A stretch of 64,000 bases of DNA, taken from the NCBI GenBank assembly GCA_934385475.1, contig CAKRPS010000002.1, positions 1 through 64,000 of the forward strand. Direction: 5' to 3'. The notes beneath the pieces are model-generated. The model worked only from the letters and a program-made list of their open reading frames with translations. It was not told the DNA's origin and did no database searches. Position 1 is the stretch's first letter. Each line of letters opens with the position of its first letter. This DNA is from an uncultured Lachnospiraceae bacterium (GTDB lineage: Bacteria > Bacillota > Clostridia > Lachnospirales > Lachnospiraceae). Both the position numbers and the translations under genes were made by a program. Shown here one piece after another: positions 34,790 to 44,111 of this stretch.

Positions 34790-35863
34790 ATGAAAGAAAG
34801 AATATATGTGTGCCATACATTTTATCATGTGTATGTGGCATGCTTAAAGGAGCTTGCACTTCCACTTGAGAAACAGGGTAAAGCGACGCTTGTGCTCAGC
34901 ACCATGTCCAACGATTTCGGAAACCTTATGGAGAGGGCAAAGCAGTGTCCTTTATTTGAAGAGGTGGTACTCTTTGAGGAGAAGGAGGACACCTTTTTCC
35001 CGGAGCTGAAGAAGTACCATACGGACCGTGGAAACCTTCTGCTCAATATGCTGGCGAGAATGCGGTATACGAAGCTGCTGGGAAAACTGCAGGAGCCATA
35101 TGTCCCGGTAGACTTCCGGCAGTATCGGGATATCTATGTGTTTTGCGATTCCGATCCCATCGGCTATTATCTGAGCTATCGCAAAATTTACTATCATGCG
35201 GTGGAAGATGGACTGGACTGCATCCGGTATTACGATACCGCCCGCTATGACAACCGTGGGCACTTTGAATTCAAGGCATGGATGGCGGCGAGAAACCTGA
35301 TCTTTATTCAGAACGGTTATGGGAAATACTGCCTGGATATGGAGGTCAATGACATCAGCGTGCTGCCATATCCCTGTAGCAAATATAAGGAAGTGCCCCG
35401 AAAAGGGCTGGTTGAGAGGCTGACACAGAGAGATAAGGACATTCTGATCCGGCTTTTTGTGGAGGATATGGATACCCTGCTGAGACAGCTGCAGCAGGGC
35501 GAGAAGGACAAGGTTCTGGTACTCTCGGAACCTCTCTGCGACCTGACGGTCCGCAGACAGATCTTTTCGGATATTATACGGGATTACACGGTGATCGACG
35601 GCAGGCAGGCACAGGTTCTGATCAAGCCTCATCCGAGGGATGTATTGGATTACAGAAAGGAATTTCCACAGCATATTGTGCTTGACGGCAAATTTCCCAT
35701 GGAAATCCTGAATTATATTCCCGGGCTTTCCTTTAAGAGAGTCGTGTCTGTGTTTACGGTTCCGAATGGAATTTTGTTCGCAGATGAGATTCTTTTTCTT
35801 GGGGAAGATTTCATGGACCGCTATGAAGCACCGGAGCTTCACAGACAGAATGAACAGATCTGA
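34790..35863 (+). CDS. GT52-like (bacterial sialyltransferase-type) glycosyltransferase
   Basis: This 357-residue protein starts MKERIYVCHTFYHVYVA, like GT52 lipooligosaccharide sialyltransferases. It contains the two short motifs of bacterial sialyltransferases: EDG at 139-141 (YYHAVEDGLDCI) and HP at 281-282 (VLIKPHPRDVLDYRKEF), plus a late VVSVFTVPNG. GT52 enzymes use CMP-activated nonulosonic acids. Since the locus makes CMP-pseudaminic acid but no sialic acid genes are seen, a pseudaminyltransferase role is a reasonable inference. It has its own promoter. Confidence 0.8.
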   Translation: MKERIYVCHTFYHVYVACLKELALPLEKQGKATLVLSTMSNDFGNLMERAKQCPLFEEVVLFEEKEDTFFPELKKYHTDRGNLLLNMLARMRYTKLLGKLQEPYVPVDFRQYRDIYVFCDSDPIGYYLSYRKIYYHAVEDGLDCIRYYDTARYDNRGHFEFKAWMAARNLIFIQNGYGKYCLDMEVNDISVLPYPCSKYKEVPRKGLVERLTQRDKDILIRLFVEDMDTLLRQLQQGEKDKVLVLSEPLCDLTVRRQIFSDIIRDYTVIDGRQAQVLIKPHPRDVLDYRKEFPQHIVLDGKFPMEILNYIPGLSFKRVVSVFTVPNGILFADEILFLGEDFMDRYEAPELHRQNEQI

Positions 35864-35878
35864 AAGAAGGCCTGTGGT

Positions 35879-35907
35879 TTGCATGAAAATATCGGGTATG
35901 CTAAAAT
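35879..35907 (+). promoter_or_regulatory. Promoter of the ABC flippase gene
   Basis: TTGCAT (35879-35884) and TAAAAT (35902-35907) are spaced by 17 bases, with a TGC extension, 33 bases before the ATG at 35940. Confidence 0.65.
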
Positions 35908-35939
35908 AAGCGAAAGTAATCACGGTTAAGGAAACGACT

Positions 35940-37691
35940 ATGCTTAAGATATTAAAGAAAATGAATCTGCTGCTGGATGCCAGGCAGAAGAGAACCATGG
36001 TGGGAATTGTTATTATGATGCTGATAGGCGGCGTGCTGGAAAGTCTGGGCGTCACTATGCTGGTACCCATTATTACCGTGGTGATCGATCCTGTCAAAGT
36101 ACAGGAAAACAAGTACCTCTCTGCGGTGTACAATGCGCTGCAGCTGGACAATACAACGCAGTTTGCGGTGGTGATGCTGGGAGCATTTATCGGCATTATT
36201 GTGGTGAAGAATGTCTATCTGTTCTGGCAGCAGAAGGTACAGCTCAAATTTGTCTATACGAATCAGTTTGCCACCTCGCGCAGGATGATGATCAACTTTA
36301 TGGAAAGACCCTATGAGTATTATCTGAATGCTGACACCTCGGTGATCCAGAGAAGTATCACATCGGATGTAAACAATATGTACGGATTGATCCTGAGCTG
36401 TCTGCAGCTTTGCAGTGAGTGCATTGTGTTTGTCTGCCTGGTGGCTGTGTTGCTGGCGATTGATGCCAAAATGATCATTATGATCGCGGTTCTGATGCTT
36501 GTGCTTCTCTTTGTGATCAAGCGTGTCCTGAAGCCTATTATGGTTAAGGCGGGACAGGATAATCAGGAGTATTACAGCGGATTGTATAAGTGGATCGAAC
36601 AGTCTGTAATGGGAATCAAAGAGATTAAGATTGCCAACAAGGAAAACTACTTTATCAATGAATATGCAAAATGCGGTGCCGGCTATGTGGAATGCGTGCA
36701 GAAGTACAATATTTTCAATGCGACGCCGAGGCTGCTGATCGAGACGGTATGTATTGCGGGAATGATCGGATACTTTATTGCGATCATTCTGCAGGGAGCG
36801 AAAGTGACGGATCTGATGCCGCAGCTCTCAGCCCTCGCCATGGCGGCGATGCGACTGCTTCCCAGCGTCAACCGTATCAATAATTATCAGACTTCGATCT
36901 CGTATTTTGAGCCGTTCTTTATGGGTGTCAGTGACAACCTGCAGGAAGAAATCCATGACAGTAAGGTCAGTTATGATGCCAGGGATTATCAGGGTAAGAA
37001 ACGGGTTGAGAAGCTTCCACTGCACAAGGAAATATGTCTGGAAGATATCACATATAAATATCCCAATACAGATGTCATGATCTTTGATCATGCCAAAATG
37101 CAGATTCCGATTGGCAGTTCCGTAGGAATTGTGGGAACCTCCGGTGCCGGAAAGACTACGATTGTGGATATTCTGCTCGGACTGTTGCAGATTGAGAGCG
37201 GAAAGATTCTGGCAGACGGTGTTGAGGTACGGGAGCATTATGAGGAGTGGCTGAAAAATATCGGATATATCCCGCAGACCATCTTCATGATAGATTCTTC
37301 AATCCGCAAAAATGTGGCATTCGGGTGTCCGGATGAAGAGATTGATGACGACAAGGTATGGCGAGCCCTGCAGGAGGCACAGCTTGATGAATTTGTCAGA
37401 GGATTGCCGGAAGGACTTGATACCAGTATTGGAGAGAGAGGTATCCGTATTTCCGGAGGTCAGAGACAACGTATCGGAATTGCGAGGGCACTGTTTGAAG
37501 ATCCGGAGGTGCTTGTTCTGGATGAGGCAACTTCGGCGTTGGACAATGACACAGAGGCTGCCATTATGGACTCGATCAACCGTCTGCATGGCAGAAAAAC
37601 ACTGATCATCATAGCGCATCGTCTGCAGACGATTGAGAAGTGTGACATGGTTTACCGTGTAGAGAATGGCAAGGTAAACAGAGAAAGATAA
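35940..37691 (+). CDS. ABC exporter, PglK/MsbA-like lipid-linked glycan flippase
   Basis: This 583-residue half-transporter has six N-terminal membrane helices (about 20-325) and a C-terminal nucleotide-binding domain: Walker A GTSGAGKTT (about 399-407), Q-loop IPQTIFM, signature ISGGQRQR, Walker B VLVLDEATSALD and the switch histidine in IIIAHRL. The family includes MsbA and PglK; PglK flips lipid-linked oligosaccharides. Its place in a locus with Pgl-like enzymes but no Wzx supports export of a short lipid-linked glycan. Export of another lipid cannot be excluded. Confidence 0.88.
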   Translation: MLKILKKMNLLLDARQKRTMVGIVIMMLIGGVLESLGVTMLVPIITVVIDPVKVQENKYLSAVYNALQLDNTTQFAVVMLGAFIGIIVVKNVYLFWQQKVQLKFVYTNQFATSRRMMINFMERPYEYYLNADTSVIQRSITSDVNNMYGLILSCLQLCSECIVFVCLVAVLLAIDAKMIIMIAVLMLVLLFVIKRVLKPIMVKAGQDNQEYYSGLYKWIEQSVMGIKEIKIANKENYFINEYAKCGAGYVECVQKYNIFNATPRLLIETVCIAGMIGYFIAIILQGAKVTDLMPQLSALAMAAMRLLPSVNRINNYQTSISYFEPFFMGVSDNLQEEIHDSKVSYDARDYQGKKRVEKLPLHKEICLEDITYKYPNTDVMIFDHAKMQIPIGSSVGIVGTSGAGKTTIVDILLGLLQIESGKILADGVEVREHYEEWLKNIGYIPQTIFMIDSSIRKNVAFGCPDEEIDDDKVWRALQEAQLDEFVRGLPEGLDTSIGERGIRISGGQRQRIGIARALFEDPEVLVLDEATSALDNDTEAAIMDSINRLHGRKTLIIIAHRLQTIEKCDMVYRVENGKVNRER

Positions 37692-37713
37692 GGGAAGGAA
37701 CAAGAAACATACT

Positions 37714-38142
37714 ATGAGAAAACTGTGGGATTTTTGCTTTGGAATCTATAAAAAATATGAGGAAGCATTGAATTACCTGATCTGGGGATTTATCGCCTTT
37801 GTCCTCAATATGGTATTGTTCTATCTTTTTGAGGATATTCTGCACATTCAGGAGCTGGTAGCGAATGGAATTGCGTGGGTGATCTGTGTAATCTTCACGT
37901 ACTTTACGAACCGTACCTTTGTCTTTAAGAGTCAGAATAAAGGAACAAAGGATGCAGGAAAGGAATTTATACAGTTCGTCAGTGCGAGACTTGGAACCCT
38001 TGTGCTTGAAGAACTGGTCATCTTTGTGGGAATCACCCTGCTTGGTGCTAACAGCATGATCGTAAAGTTTCTCGGGCAGGTACTGGTGATCGTTTCCAAT
38101 TATTTCCTGAGTAAGCTTTGGATCTTTAAAAAGAAAGAATAG
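37714..38142 (+). CDS. GtrA-family membrane protein
   Basis: This 142-residue protein has four membrane helices and the GtrA-family pattern: YLIWGFIAFVLNMVLFYLF, GIAWVICVIFTYFTNRTFVF, and the end NYFLSKLWIFKKKE. GtrA proteins are thought to help flip polyprenyl-phosphate sugars across the membrane for external GT-C enzymes. GtrB-like synthases are at 9564 and 44634, and many GT-C candidates lie around it. It follows the ABC flippase by 22 bases. Confidence 0.9.
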   Translation: MRKLWDFCFGIYKKYEEALNYLIWGFIAFVLNMVLFYLFEDILHIQELVANGIAWVICVIFTYFTNRTFVFKSQNKGTKDAGKEFIQFVSARLGTLVLEELVIFVGITLLGANSMIVKFLGQVLVIVSNYFLSKLWIFKKKE

Positions 38143-38179
38143 TTTGTCAGACAAAAGCGTCTGCAAAATGGGGGTTTTT

Positions 38180-39253
38180 ATGAGCAAGGGAAGAATGGCA
38201 AATTTTGAATTGCTGCGGATCGTGGCAATGCTGATGATCATAGCGCTGCACTATCTGGTGAAAGGGGCTGTGGCAGTACCTTTTGAGGAGAGCACGGCGG
38301 CTGTGAATTATGTGGCATGGCTGATTGAGGCATTGTGTATCGTGGCGGTGAACTGTTATGTGCTGATCAGTGGATACTTTCTGGTGGAATCTACGTGGAA
38401 ACCGGGACGTGTGGGATCACTGGTCTGCAGGGTTCTGTTTTACTCACTTTTGATCCCTGTTCTGCTTCTTATCATAGGGGAGATTTCTCCGAGCAGTCTG
38501 GGAATTTATGACTGGATTGGCTATCTGTTCCCGATTGACACGGAGCATTACTGGTTTGCAACGGCCTATCTTATCATGTATCTGTTTGCTCCGCTCCTTG
38601 CGGAGGGCATTAAGAAAACAGAGAAAAAGCAGTTGGAGCTTTTAATCGTTCTGCTCTTGTTTTTCTTCTCAGCGGTCAAGACCTGTGTTCCGGTTCCTTT
38701 TGTGACAGACCGGTACGGGTACGATTTTGGATGGTTCCTCTGCCTGTTTGTAATTGCAGGATATCTTCGGAGATTCGGATTTCCATGGCTTGAGAAAAAG
38801 GCTCATGCTGTCAGTCTCTATGTGTTTTCTGCACTGGGAATATGGGCGATCTCTGTAGGTTCCCATAGTCTTGCCGGGAAGATACAGGCATTTTCTTACT
38901 ACGAAGATATGCCATATACGTATAACTATCTTCTGTGTGTGATGGGAGCTGTCGGGCTGTTTTATGTATTTAAGGATATGAAGATTGGGGAAGGCAGGGC
39001 AGCTAAGATTATCTGTACCTTAGCACCCTATACCTTTGGGGTGTACCTGCTCCATGAACATATTCTGCTCCGTTATGAATGGATGCAGTGGCTTAAAGTG
39101 GATCAGGTAAGCGGAAGTTTCCGGTTTCTTCCCCATATGATTATGAGTGTTCTGCTGGTATATGTTGTGGGAACGGTGGTTGATTTTGTGAGAGAATGGA
39201 TTTTTTCGCATGTAGGAGCATTTGCAGCACGGCTTGTAAAGAAACAGGGGTAA
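38180..39253 (+). CDS. Acyltransferase family 3 membrane protein (O-acetyltransferase-like)
   Basis: This 357-residue protein has about 10 membrane helices and the family start ANFELLRIVAMLMIIALHYL (conserved R and H for acyl transfer), then YVLISGYFLV and the C-terminal YTFGVYLLHEHILL. Members add acetyl or related groups from acyl-CoA to sugars across the membrane, e.g. O-acetylation of polysaccharides. The start at 38180 has a GGGGG site; the frame is open back to 38144 (TTG), without support. It lies between gtrA and a GT-C candidate. Confidence 0.88.
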   Translation: MSKGRMANFELLRIVAMLMIIALHYLVKGAVAVPFEESTAAVNYVAWLIEALCIVAVNCYVLISGYFLVESTWKPGRVGSLVCRVLFYSLLIPVLLLIIGEISPSSLGIYDWIGYLFPIDTEHYWFATAYLIMYLFAPLLAEGIKKTEKKQLELLIVLLLFFFSAVKTCVPVPFVTDRYGYDFGWFLCLFVIAGYLRRFGFPWLEKKAHAVSLYVFSALGIWAISVGSHSLAGKIQAFSYYEDMPYTYNYLLCVMGAVGLFYVFKDMKIGEGRAAKIICTLAPYTFGVYLLHEHILLRYEWMQWLKVDQVSGSFRFLPHMIMSVLLVYVVGTVVDFVREWIFSHVGAFAARLVKKQG

Positions 39254-39261
39254 GATAAAGG

Positions 39262-41085
39262 ATGAAGAAGGTAAGGGTTCTTTACGACAAAAACAGGATA
39301 GTATTGGAACGATATCTTTTTCCGCTGTTTCTCATTCTGTATCCTTTGCTTCGGGTAAATCAGGGACTGGATGTGGCAGATACCACCTACAGTCTGTCCA
39401 ATTTTGAATTTTTCACATCGATGGACGGGACCTGGATGGTGGCTACTTTTCTGGCGAATGTGGCAGGCAGTCTTCTGATGAAGCTTCCGTATGGGAATAC
39501 GCTTCTGGGGATTTATTTTTATACAGCTTTGATCCAGTCGGTGACGGCGTGGATCTGTTATCGGACGCTGCGAAAAAAAATGCCGGCCGTTCTTGTCTTT
39601 GTGGGGGAATGGATAGCACTTGGACTGTGCTGGTGTCCTTCTACGATTCTATACAATTACCTGACATACCTGTTTCTGACCTGTGGAATGCTTCTGCTCT
39701 ACCGGGGAATTGTGAAAGGAAGCATTGGCTGTTACATTGGTGCCGGCATATTTCTGGGTGCCAATGTTGCAGTGCGGATGCCGAACGTGGTGCAGATGGC
39801 ATTGATCGTCGGACTCTGGTATGGAGTCTGCCTGAAAAGGGAATGGAGCAGGCTGTGGAAAGACACGCTGTGGTGTATCCTTGGATATGCGCTGGGATTT
39901 GGAATTCCCTATCTGGCAATCGGGATAAGATACGGATGGAACGCTTATCCGGCAATGGTACAGACCATGTTCGCAATGACAGATAAGGCGGTGGACTATA
40001 AGCCCTCCGCAATGCTGCTTGGAATGTTTGGAGACTATGGAAGAGGCCTGTTCTGGCTGTTTTTTGCTCTCCTTTGTATGGCGGGGGCTGTCTTTTGCGT
40101 GATGTTTGGGAAGCGATTGATACAGGGGAGAACAGAGCGTATACAAAAAACAGTGCGCGTCGTGGGGACGGTGTGCTATGTTTGTCTGCTGCTGATCGTT
40201 CTTCGGCTATACTGGGGAAGAGGCCTGTTCAGTTTTCGCTATTATGAGTACAGCAGTATTTATTATCCGGCAGTTCTATTGCTGTTAGCCGGTATGATTC
40301 TTGCAGCAGGATGTCTGCTGCGGCGTGAAGAAAAAGAGGATACAAGAGTCTTTGCAATGCTGGTGCTGCTCCAGATTTTTGTGACGCCGCTGGGAAGTAA
40401 CAATGATCTGTATCCGATCATAAACTGTCTGTTTGTGGTACTGCCCTTTACGCTATGGCAGAGTTATGAACGTGGAAAATGTATGCGGAAACCGTTTACT
40501 ATGGTGTGGAGGATACCGACTGTTCTGCTTTGTCTGTTTGTACTGGTGCAGAGCGTGGGATTTCATATGTTGTTTGCTTTTCAGGATGGTGTGAACGGAG
40601 AGAAAAGAACAACGACTGTCTCGGTGCCCCGAAAGGCACAGGACATTTACACGACGGAAGAAAACGGAGAACTCCTGCAACAGCTTGCAGCCTGTGTACA
40701 GGAAGAACAACTGACCGGACAGAGTGCGATCTTCTATGGAGAGACACCGGGGCTTGGCTATCTGCTGGATATGCCGTCGGCTCTTTCGACATTCTGGCCG
40801 GATCTGGATTCTTACCGCTTTACGGAATTTGAGCAGGATATGCAAAAAGTTCTGGAAAGAGGAGAGCAGGCACCGGAAGAATTGCCGGTTGTTTTTCTGT
40901 CAGCAGCCCAGGCAGCTTATCTGAGTGGAGATGAGGAAGCGATGGAATGGTTTGGCGTTGACCGGGAGAAGCTTGGACAGGATGAGAAGCTGAGGGCACT
41001 CGGAGAATTTATGAAGGAACAGGAGTACGGACAGCTTTACTGTAATGCAAGGTATGCGGTCTATACGCCGAGTTGCCAAAGATAA
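39262..41085 (+). CDS. Polytopic membrane protein, GT-C candidate
   Basis: This 607-residue protein has about 11-12 membrane helices. The first outer loop reads NQGLDVADTTYSLSNFEFF, with an acidic residue in the place where GT-C enzymes carry their catalytic Asp. The C-terminal third (about 460-607) is a soluble domain, probably outside. I do not recognise a named family with certainty. Related unnamed proteins occur in Lachnospiraceae glycan loci. It begins eight bases after the acyltransferase and carries an internal promoter for the next gene at its 3' end. Confidence 0.65.
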   Translation: MKKVRVLYDKNRIVLERYLFPLFLILYPLLRVNQGLDVADTTYSLSNFEFFTSMDGTWMVATFLANVAGSLLMKLPYGNTLLGIYFYTALIQSVTAWICYRTLRKKMPAVLVFVGEWIALGLCWCPSTILYNYLTYLFLTCGMLLLYRGIVKGSIGCYIGAGIFLGANVAVRMPNVVQMALIVGLWYGVCLKREWSRLWKDTLWCILGYALGFGIPYLAIGIRYGWNAYPAMVQTMFAMTDKAVDYKPSAMLLGMFGDYGRGLFWLFFALLCMAGAVFCVMFGKRLIQGRTERIQKTVRVVGTVCYVCLLLIVLRLYWGRGLFSFRYYEYSSIYYPAVLLLLAGMILAAGCLLRREEKEDTRVFAMLVLLQIFVTPLGSNNDLYPIINCLFVVLPFTLWQSYERGKCMRKPFTMVWRIPTVLLCLFVLVQSVGFHMLFAFQDGVNGEKRTTTVSVPRKAQDIYTTEENGELLQQLAACVQEEQLTGQSAIFYGETPGLGYLLDMPSALSTFWPDLDSYRFTEFEQDMQKVLERGEQAPEELPVVFLSAAQAAYLSGDEEAMEWFGVDREKLGQDEKLRALGEFMKEQEYGQLYCNARYAVYTPSCQR

Positions 41086-41102
41086 AAACAGTGTGCTATA
41101 CT
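41073..41102 (+). promoter_or_regulatory. Internal promoter before the WecE-like gene
   Basis: TTGCCA (41073-41078) and TATACT (41097-41102) are spaced by 18 bases, with a TGC extension. The -35 lies in the last codons of the preceding gene. It drives a short leader with a TGCGCA hairpin. Confidence 0.65.
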
Positions 41103-41126
41103 TGGCTCAAATGCCGAGTGAAGATA

Positions 41127-41145
41127 TGCGCATAGAGCATGCGCA
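41127..41145 (+). promoter_or_regulatory. TGCGCA hairpin leader, copy 2
   Basis: Two TGCGCA hexamers (41127-41132 and 41140-41145) form a perfect six-base stem with a seven-base loop. GAAATGGGGG follows, and the ATG is 15 bases after the stem. The layout is the same as at 47507. Confidence 0.6.
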
Positions 41146-41160
41146 GAAATGGGGGTTACG

Positions 41161-42291
41161 ATGATTAATTTTAATGTACCACCCTATACGGGGAAGGAAA
41201 TCGAATATATTAGGGAAGCGGTAGAAAACCAGAAAATCTGTGGAGATGGTCCTTTTACAAAGAAGTGCAGTCAATGGATAGAAGAAAAAACGGGCACGAC
41301 CAAGTGCCTTCTGACTACGTCCTGTACACATGCGACGGAGATGGCGGCACTGCTTCTGGATATCAAAGAGGGAGACGAGGTTATTATGCCTTCGTATACC
41401 TTTGTCTCTACCGCAGATGCGTTTGTACTGCGTGGAGCTACGGTGGTGTTTGTGGATATCCGGCCGGATACCATGAATATTGACGAGAATCTGATCGAGG
41501 ATGCAATTACTGAGCGTACGAAAGCAATCGTACCGGTCCACTATGCAGGGGTTGGCTGCGAGATGGACAAGATCATGCAGCTTGCTGCAAAATATAATCT
41601 GAAGGTGGTAGAAGATGCCGCACAGGGGATTATGGCAAGCTATAAGGGCAAACCACTGGGAACCTTTGGAGAGTTTGGATGCTTCAGTTTTCATGAGACC
41701 AAAAATTTCAGTATGGGAGAAGGGGGAGCCCTTCTGATCCGTGATGAGAAATATATTGAAAATGCAGAAATTTACAGGGAGAAGGGAACCGACCGCAGTA
41801 AGTACTACCGGGGACAGGTGGACAAGTATCGTTGGCAGAATTATGGGTCATCTTATCTGCCCAGCGATATGAATGCAGCATATCTTTACGCACAGCTGCA
41901 GCTTGCCGACGAGATCCAGAAGGCAAGAATGGATCGGTGGAAGGAATATTGGGAGCAGCTTTCGGGACTGGCACAGGAGGGCAGGATTGAACTGCCACAT
42001 ATTCCGGAGCACTGCGAGCATAATGCGCACATGTTCTATATCAAGACAAAGGACATGGAGGAACGGACGGCATTGATCGATTATTTGAAAGCGAAAGAAA
42101 TTCTGTCGGTGTTCCATTATGTTCCATTGCATTCTGCGCCCGCCGGAATTAAATTCGGAAGATTTCACGGGGAGGACCGCTATACAACCAGAGAAAGCGA
42201 GAGACTCCTGCGTCTCCCGATGTATTACCGGCTGACGGCTGATCAGGTGGAATATATTACGGAGCAGGTTAAGGCGTTTTATCGTGCCTGA
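41161..42291 (+). CDS. WecE/RffA-like dTDP-4-amino-4,6-dideoxy-sugar transaminase
   Basis: This 376-residue DegT-family PLP aminotransferase matches WecE/RffA: MINFNVPPYTGKEIEYI, TTSCTHATEMAALLL, IMPSYTFVSTADAFVLRGA, VVEDAAQGIMASYKGKPLG, and the PLP lysine in FHETKNFSMGEGGAL (about residue 181). WecE makes dTDP-4-amino-4,6-dideoxy-galactose from the 4-keto intermediate of rhamnose synthesis. The product could be used as such, acetylated by the GNAT at 44098, or formylated by the enzyme at 60567. It has its own promoter and hairpin leader. The start at 41161 fits the family. Confidence 0.88.
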   Translation: MINFNVPPYTGKEIEYIREAVENQKICGDGPFTKKCSQWIEEKTGTTKCLLTTSCTHATEMAALLLDIKEGDEVIMPSYTFVSTADAFVLRGATVVFVDIRPDTMNIDENLIEDAITERTKAIVPVHYAGVGCEMDKIMQLAAKYNLKVVEDAAQGIMASYKGKPLGTFGEFGCFSFHETKNFSMGEGGALLIRDEKYIENAEIYREKGTDRSKYYRGQVDKYRWQNYGSSYLPSDMNAAYLYAQLQLADEIQKARMDRWKEYWEQLSGLAQEGRIELPHIPEHCEHNAHMFYIKTKDMEERTALIDYLKAKEILSVFHYVPLHSAPAGIKFGRFHGEDRYTTRESERLLRLPMYYRLTADQVEYITEQVKAFYRA

Positions 42292-42320
42292 TTGTTCTTA
42301 TGCGCAAGGACAGTAAATTC

Positions 42321-44111
42321 ATGAAGAAAGAAGCTTTTCGGACAAAATATGCAAACTGCATAGCAATACTGGCTGTCATTGTAATCCATGTGATCGTGAT
42401 GGCCGGGGTTTTTGACTTTTATTATGATCTGAACGACGATACCATGATGAAGGATATTATGTCAGGTGTCTATACCGGAATACCGGATGGACATAATATG
42501 CAGACACTGTATCCTTTAGGGCTGTTTGTCAGCTTTTTGTACAGGCTGTGCGGGGATATTCCCTGGTATGGCCTGTTTTTGTTCCTGTGTCAGTTTGGCT
42601 GTCTGTATCTGGTGGGAATAAGGCTATGCCGCACCAGAAAGACAATTGAGACGGGTGCAATTCTGACTCTTCTGATCTGGGGAATGTTACTTTTGCACCT
42701 CTTACAGGTTCAGTATACGGTCACGTGTGCCATATTGTGTGCAACCGCCATTTTCTGGTTTTATACGACACCGTACAGCGAGATGCGCGGACAATTTGTA
42801 AAGCAGAACATTCCGGCTGTGCTGCTTTTGCTGACAGCCTATTTGCTGCGCCCGGAGATGATGCTCCTGACACTGCCCTTTGTGGGACTTGCAGGATTTT
42901 TTCGTCTGACAACGGAGGGAAAAGGCCTGATCAGGGAAAAGCTATTCCGGTTTGGAGGCATTGTGGGAATCCTTGCGGCGGGAATGCTTTTGTTCTGGGG
43001 ATGGGATTGTCTTGCCTACCGCAGTGCACAGTGGAGTGATTTTCGCTCTTTTTTTGATGCAAGGACCACGGTGTATGATTTCTATCCGGAGATCATCACG
43101 GAGGACGGCTATGATGAGATGCTGGAGGAAATCGGCATTTCGGCATCGCAGCGGGAACTTCTTCGCAATTACAATTTCGGTCTGGATGAACAGATCAATA
43201 CGGGGATGCTGGAGAGGATTGCCGACTGTGCCAGAGAACAGATTGGCGGAAACAGGGATTGGAAGACCATTTTTGTACAGCAATTTAAAGAATATCTTTA
43301 TCGGACCTTTCACAGTGGAGATGCACCATATAATCTGATGGTTCTCTGGATGTGGGCAGCGGCACTTTTGCAGTTTTTCATGGTGGAGCCTGGACAGAGA
43401 GAAAAATCACTTGTCCGCAGACTGGAAATGGTATGGCAGCTTGCGCTTCTTGCGTTAGCCAGAACCTCGATATGGATGTTTATCTTAATGCGGGGAAGGT
43501 CACCGGAACGGATTACCCATTCTCTGTATATTGTGGAGTTTGCTTTTCTGGCGGGTTATCTGATCTGGCATGCTTCGCGATGCGAAAATGTGCCGGAGCG
43601 GGTGAGCGGAACAAAGCGGGCAATGGGAGTCCTCTTTGTGATGATCCTGTTGTTGAATGTCTCTGACAATTTCTCAAAAGAACGTGCAGAGCAGCAGATG
43701 AGAATGCAGGTAGAGCAGGAATATCTTGCGATTGATTTATATGCCAGAGAACATCCGGACAATTTTTATTTTGAAGATGTGTATTCCACGGTCAGCTTTT
43801 CCCAGCACCTTTTGCAGAAAAGGGATAATACCTGTGCAAATTATGATATTATGGGAGGATGGATGTGTAAAAGTCCTCTTTACAGGCAGAAACTGGAAAA
43901 CTTCGGCATTTCCTCTGCGGGGGAAGGTCTGCTAAAGCAGGAAAACGTGTTTTTGATTCTGTCAGATGCGGAGGCAAAGAGCGGTCTGACATGGATAGAG
44001 GATTACTATGATTCTTCTGGAACGGCGGTTGATGTTTCTATGACGGATCGGATCGGTGAACATTACGGGGTATATGAGATAAGCAGGAGCGTGGAAGATG
44101 AAGGAAGATAG
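42321..44111 (+). CDS. Polytopic membrane protein, GT-C candidate
   Basis: This 596-residue protein has about 11 membrane helices. The first outer loop carries YDLNDDTMMKDIMSGVY and then TLYPLGLFVSFLYRL, a pattern of an unnamed membrane family in Lachnospiraceae glycan loci; the DD pair recalls the acidic site of GT-C enzymes. The C-terminal 130 residues are soluble and probably outside. The start at 42321 has an AAGGA ten bases upstream; the alternative ATG at 42300 has none. The last 14 bases overlap the GNAT gene. Confidence 0.63.
   Translation: MKKEAFRTKYANCIAILAVIVIHVIVMAGVFDFYYDLNDDTMMKDIMSGVYTGIPDGHNMQTLYPLGLFVSFLYRLCGDIPWYGLFLFLCQFGCLYLVGIRLCRTRKTIETGAILTLLIWGMLLLHLLQVQYTVTCAILCATAIFWFYTTPYSEMRGQFVKQNIPAVLLLLTAYLLRPEMMLLTLPFVGLAGFFRLTTEGKGLIREKLFRFGGIVGILAAGMLLFWGWDCLAYRSAQWSDFRSFFDARTTVYDFYPEIITEDGYDEMLEEIGISASQRELLRNYNFGLDEQINTGMLERIADCAREQIGGNRDWKTIFVQQFKEYLYRTFHSGDAPYNLMVLWMWAAALLQFFMVEPGQREKSLVRRLEMVWQLALLALARTSIWMFILMRGRSPERITHSLYIVEFAFLAGYLIWHASRCENVPERVSGTKRAMGVLFVMILLLNVSDNFSKERAEQQMRMQVEQEYLAIDLYAREHPDNFYFEDVYSTVSFSQHLLQKRDNTCANYDIMGGWMCKSPLYRQKLENFGISSAGEGLLKQENVFLILSDAEAKSGLTWIEDYYDSSGTAVDVSMTDRIGEHYGVYEISRSVEDEGR

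Noticed and set aside
34952..36196. 414-codon minus-strand open frame
   Set aside because: It runs across the GT52 gene, its intergenic region and the ABC transporter start, all well supported on the other strand.
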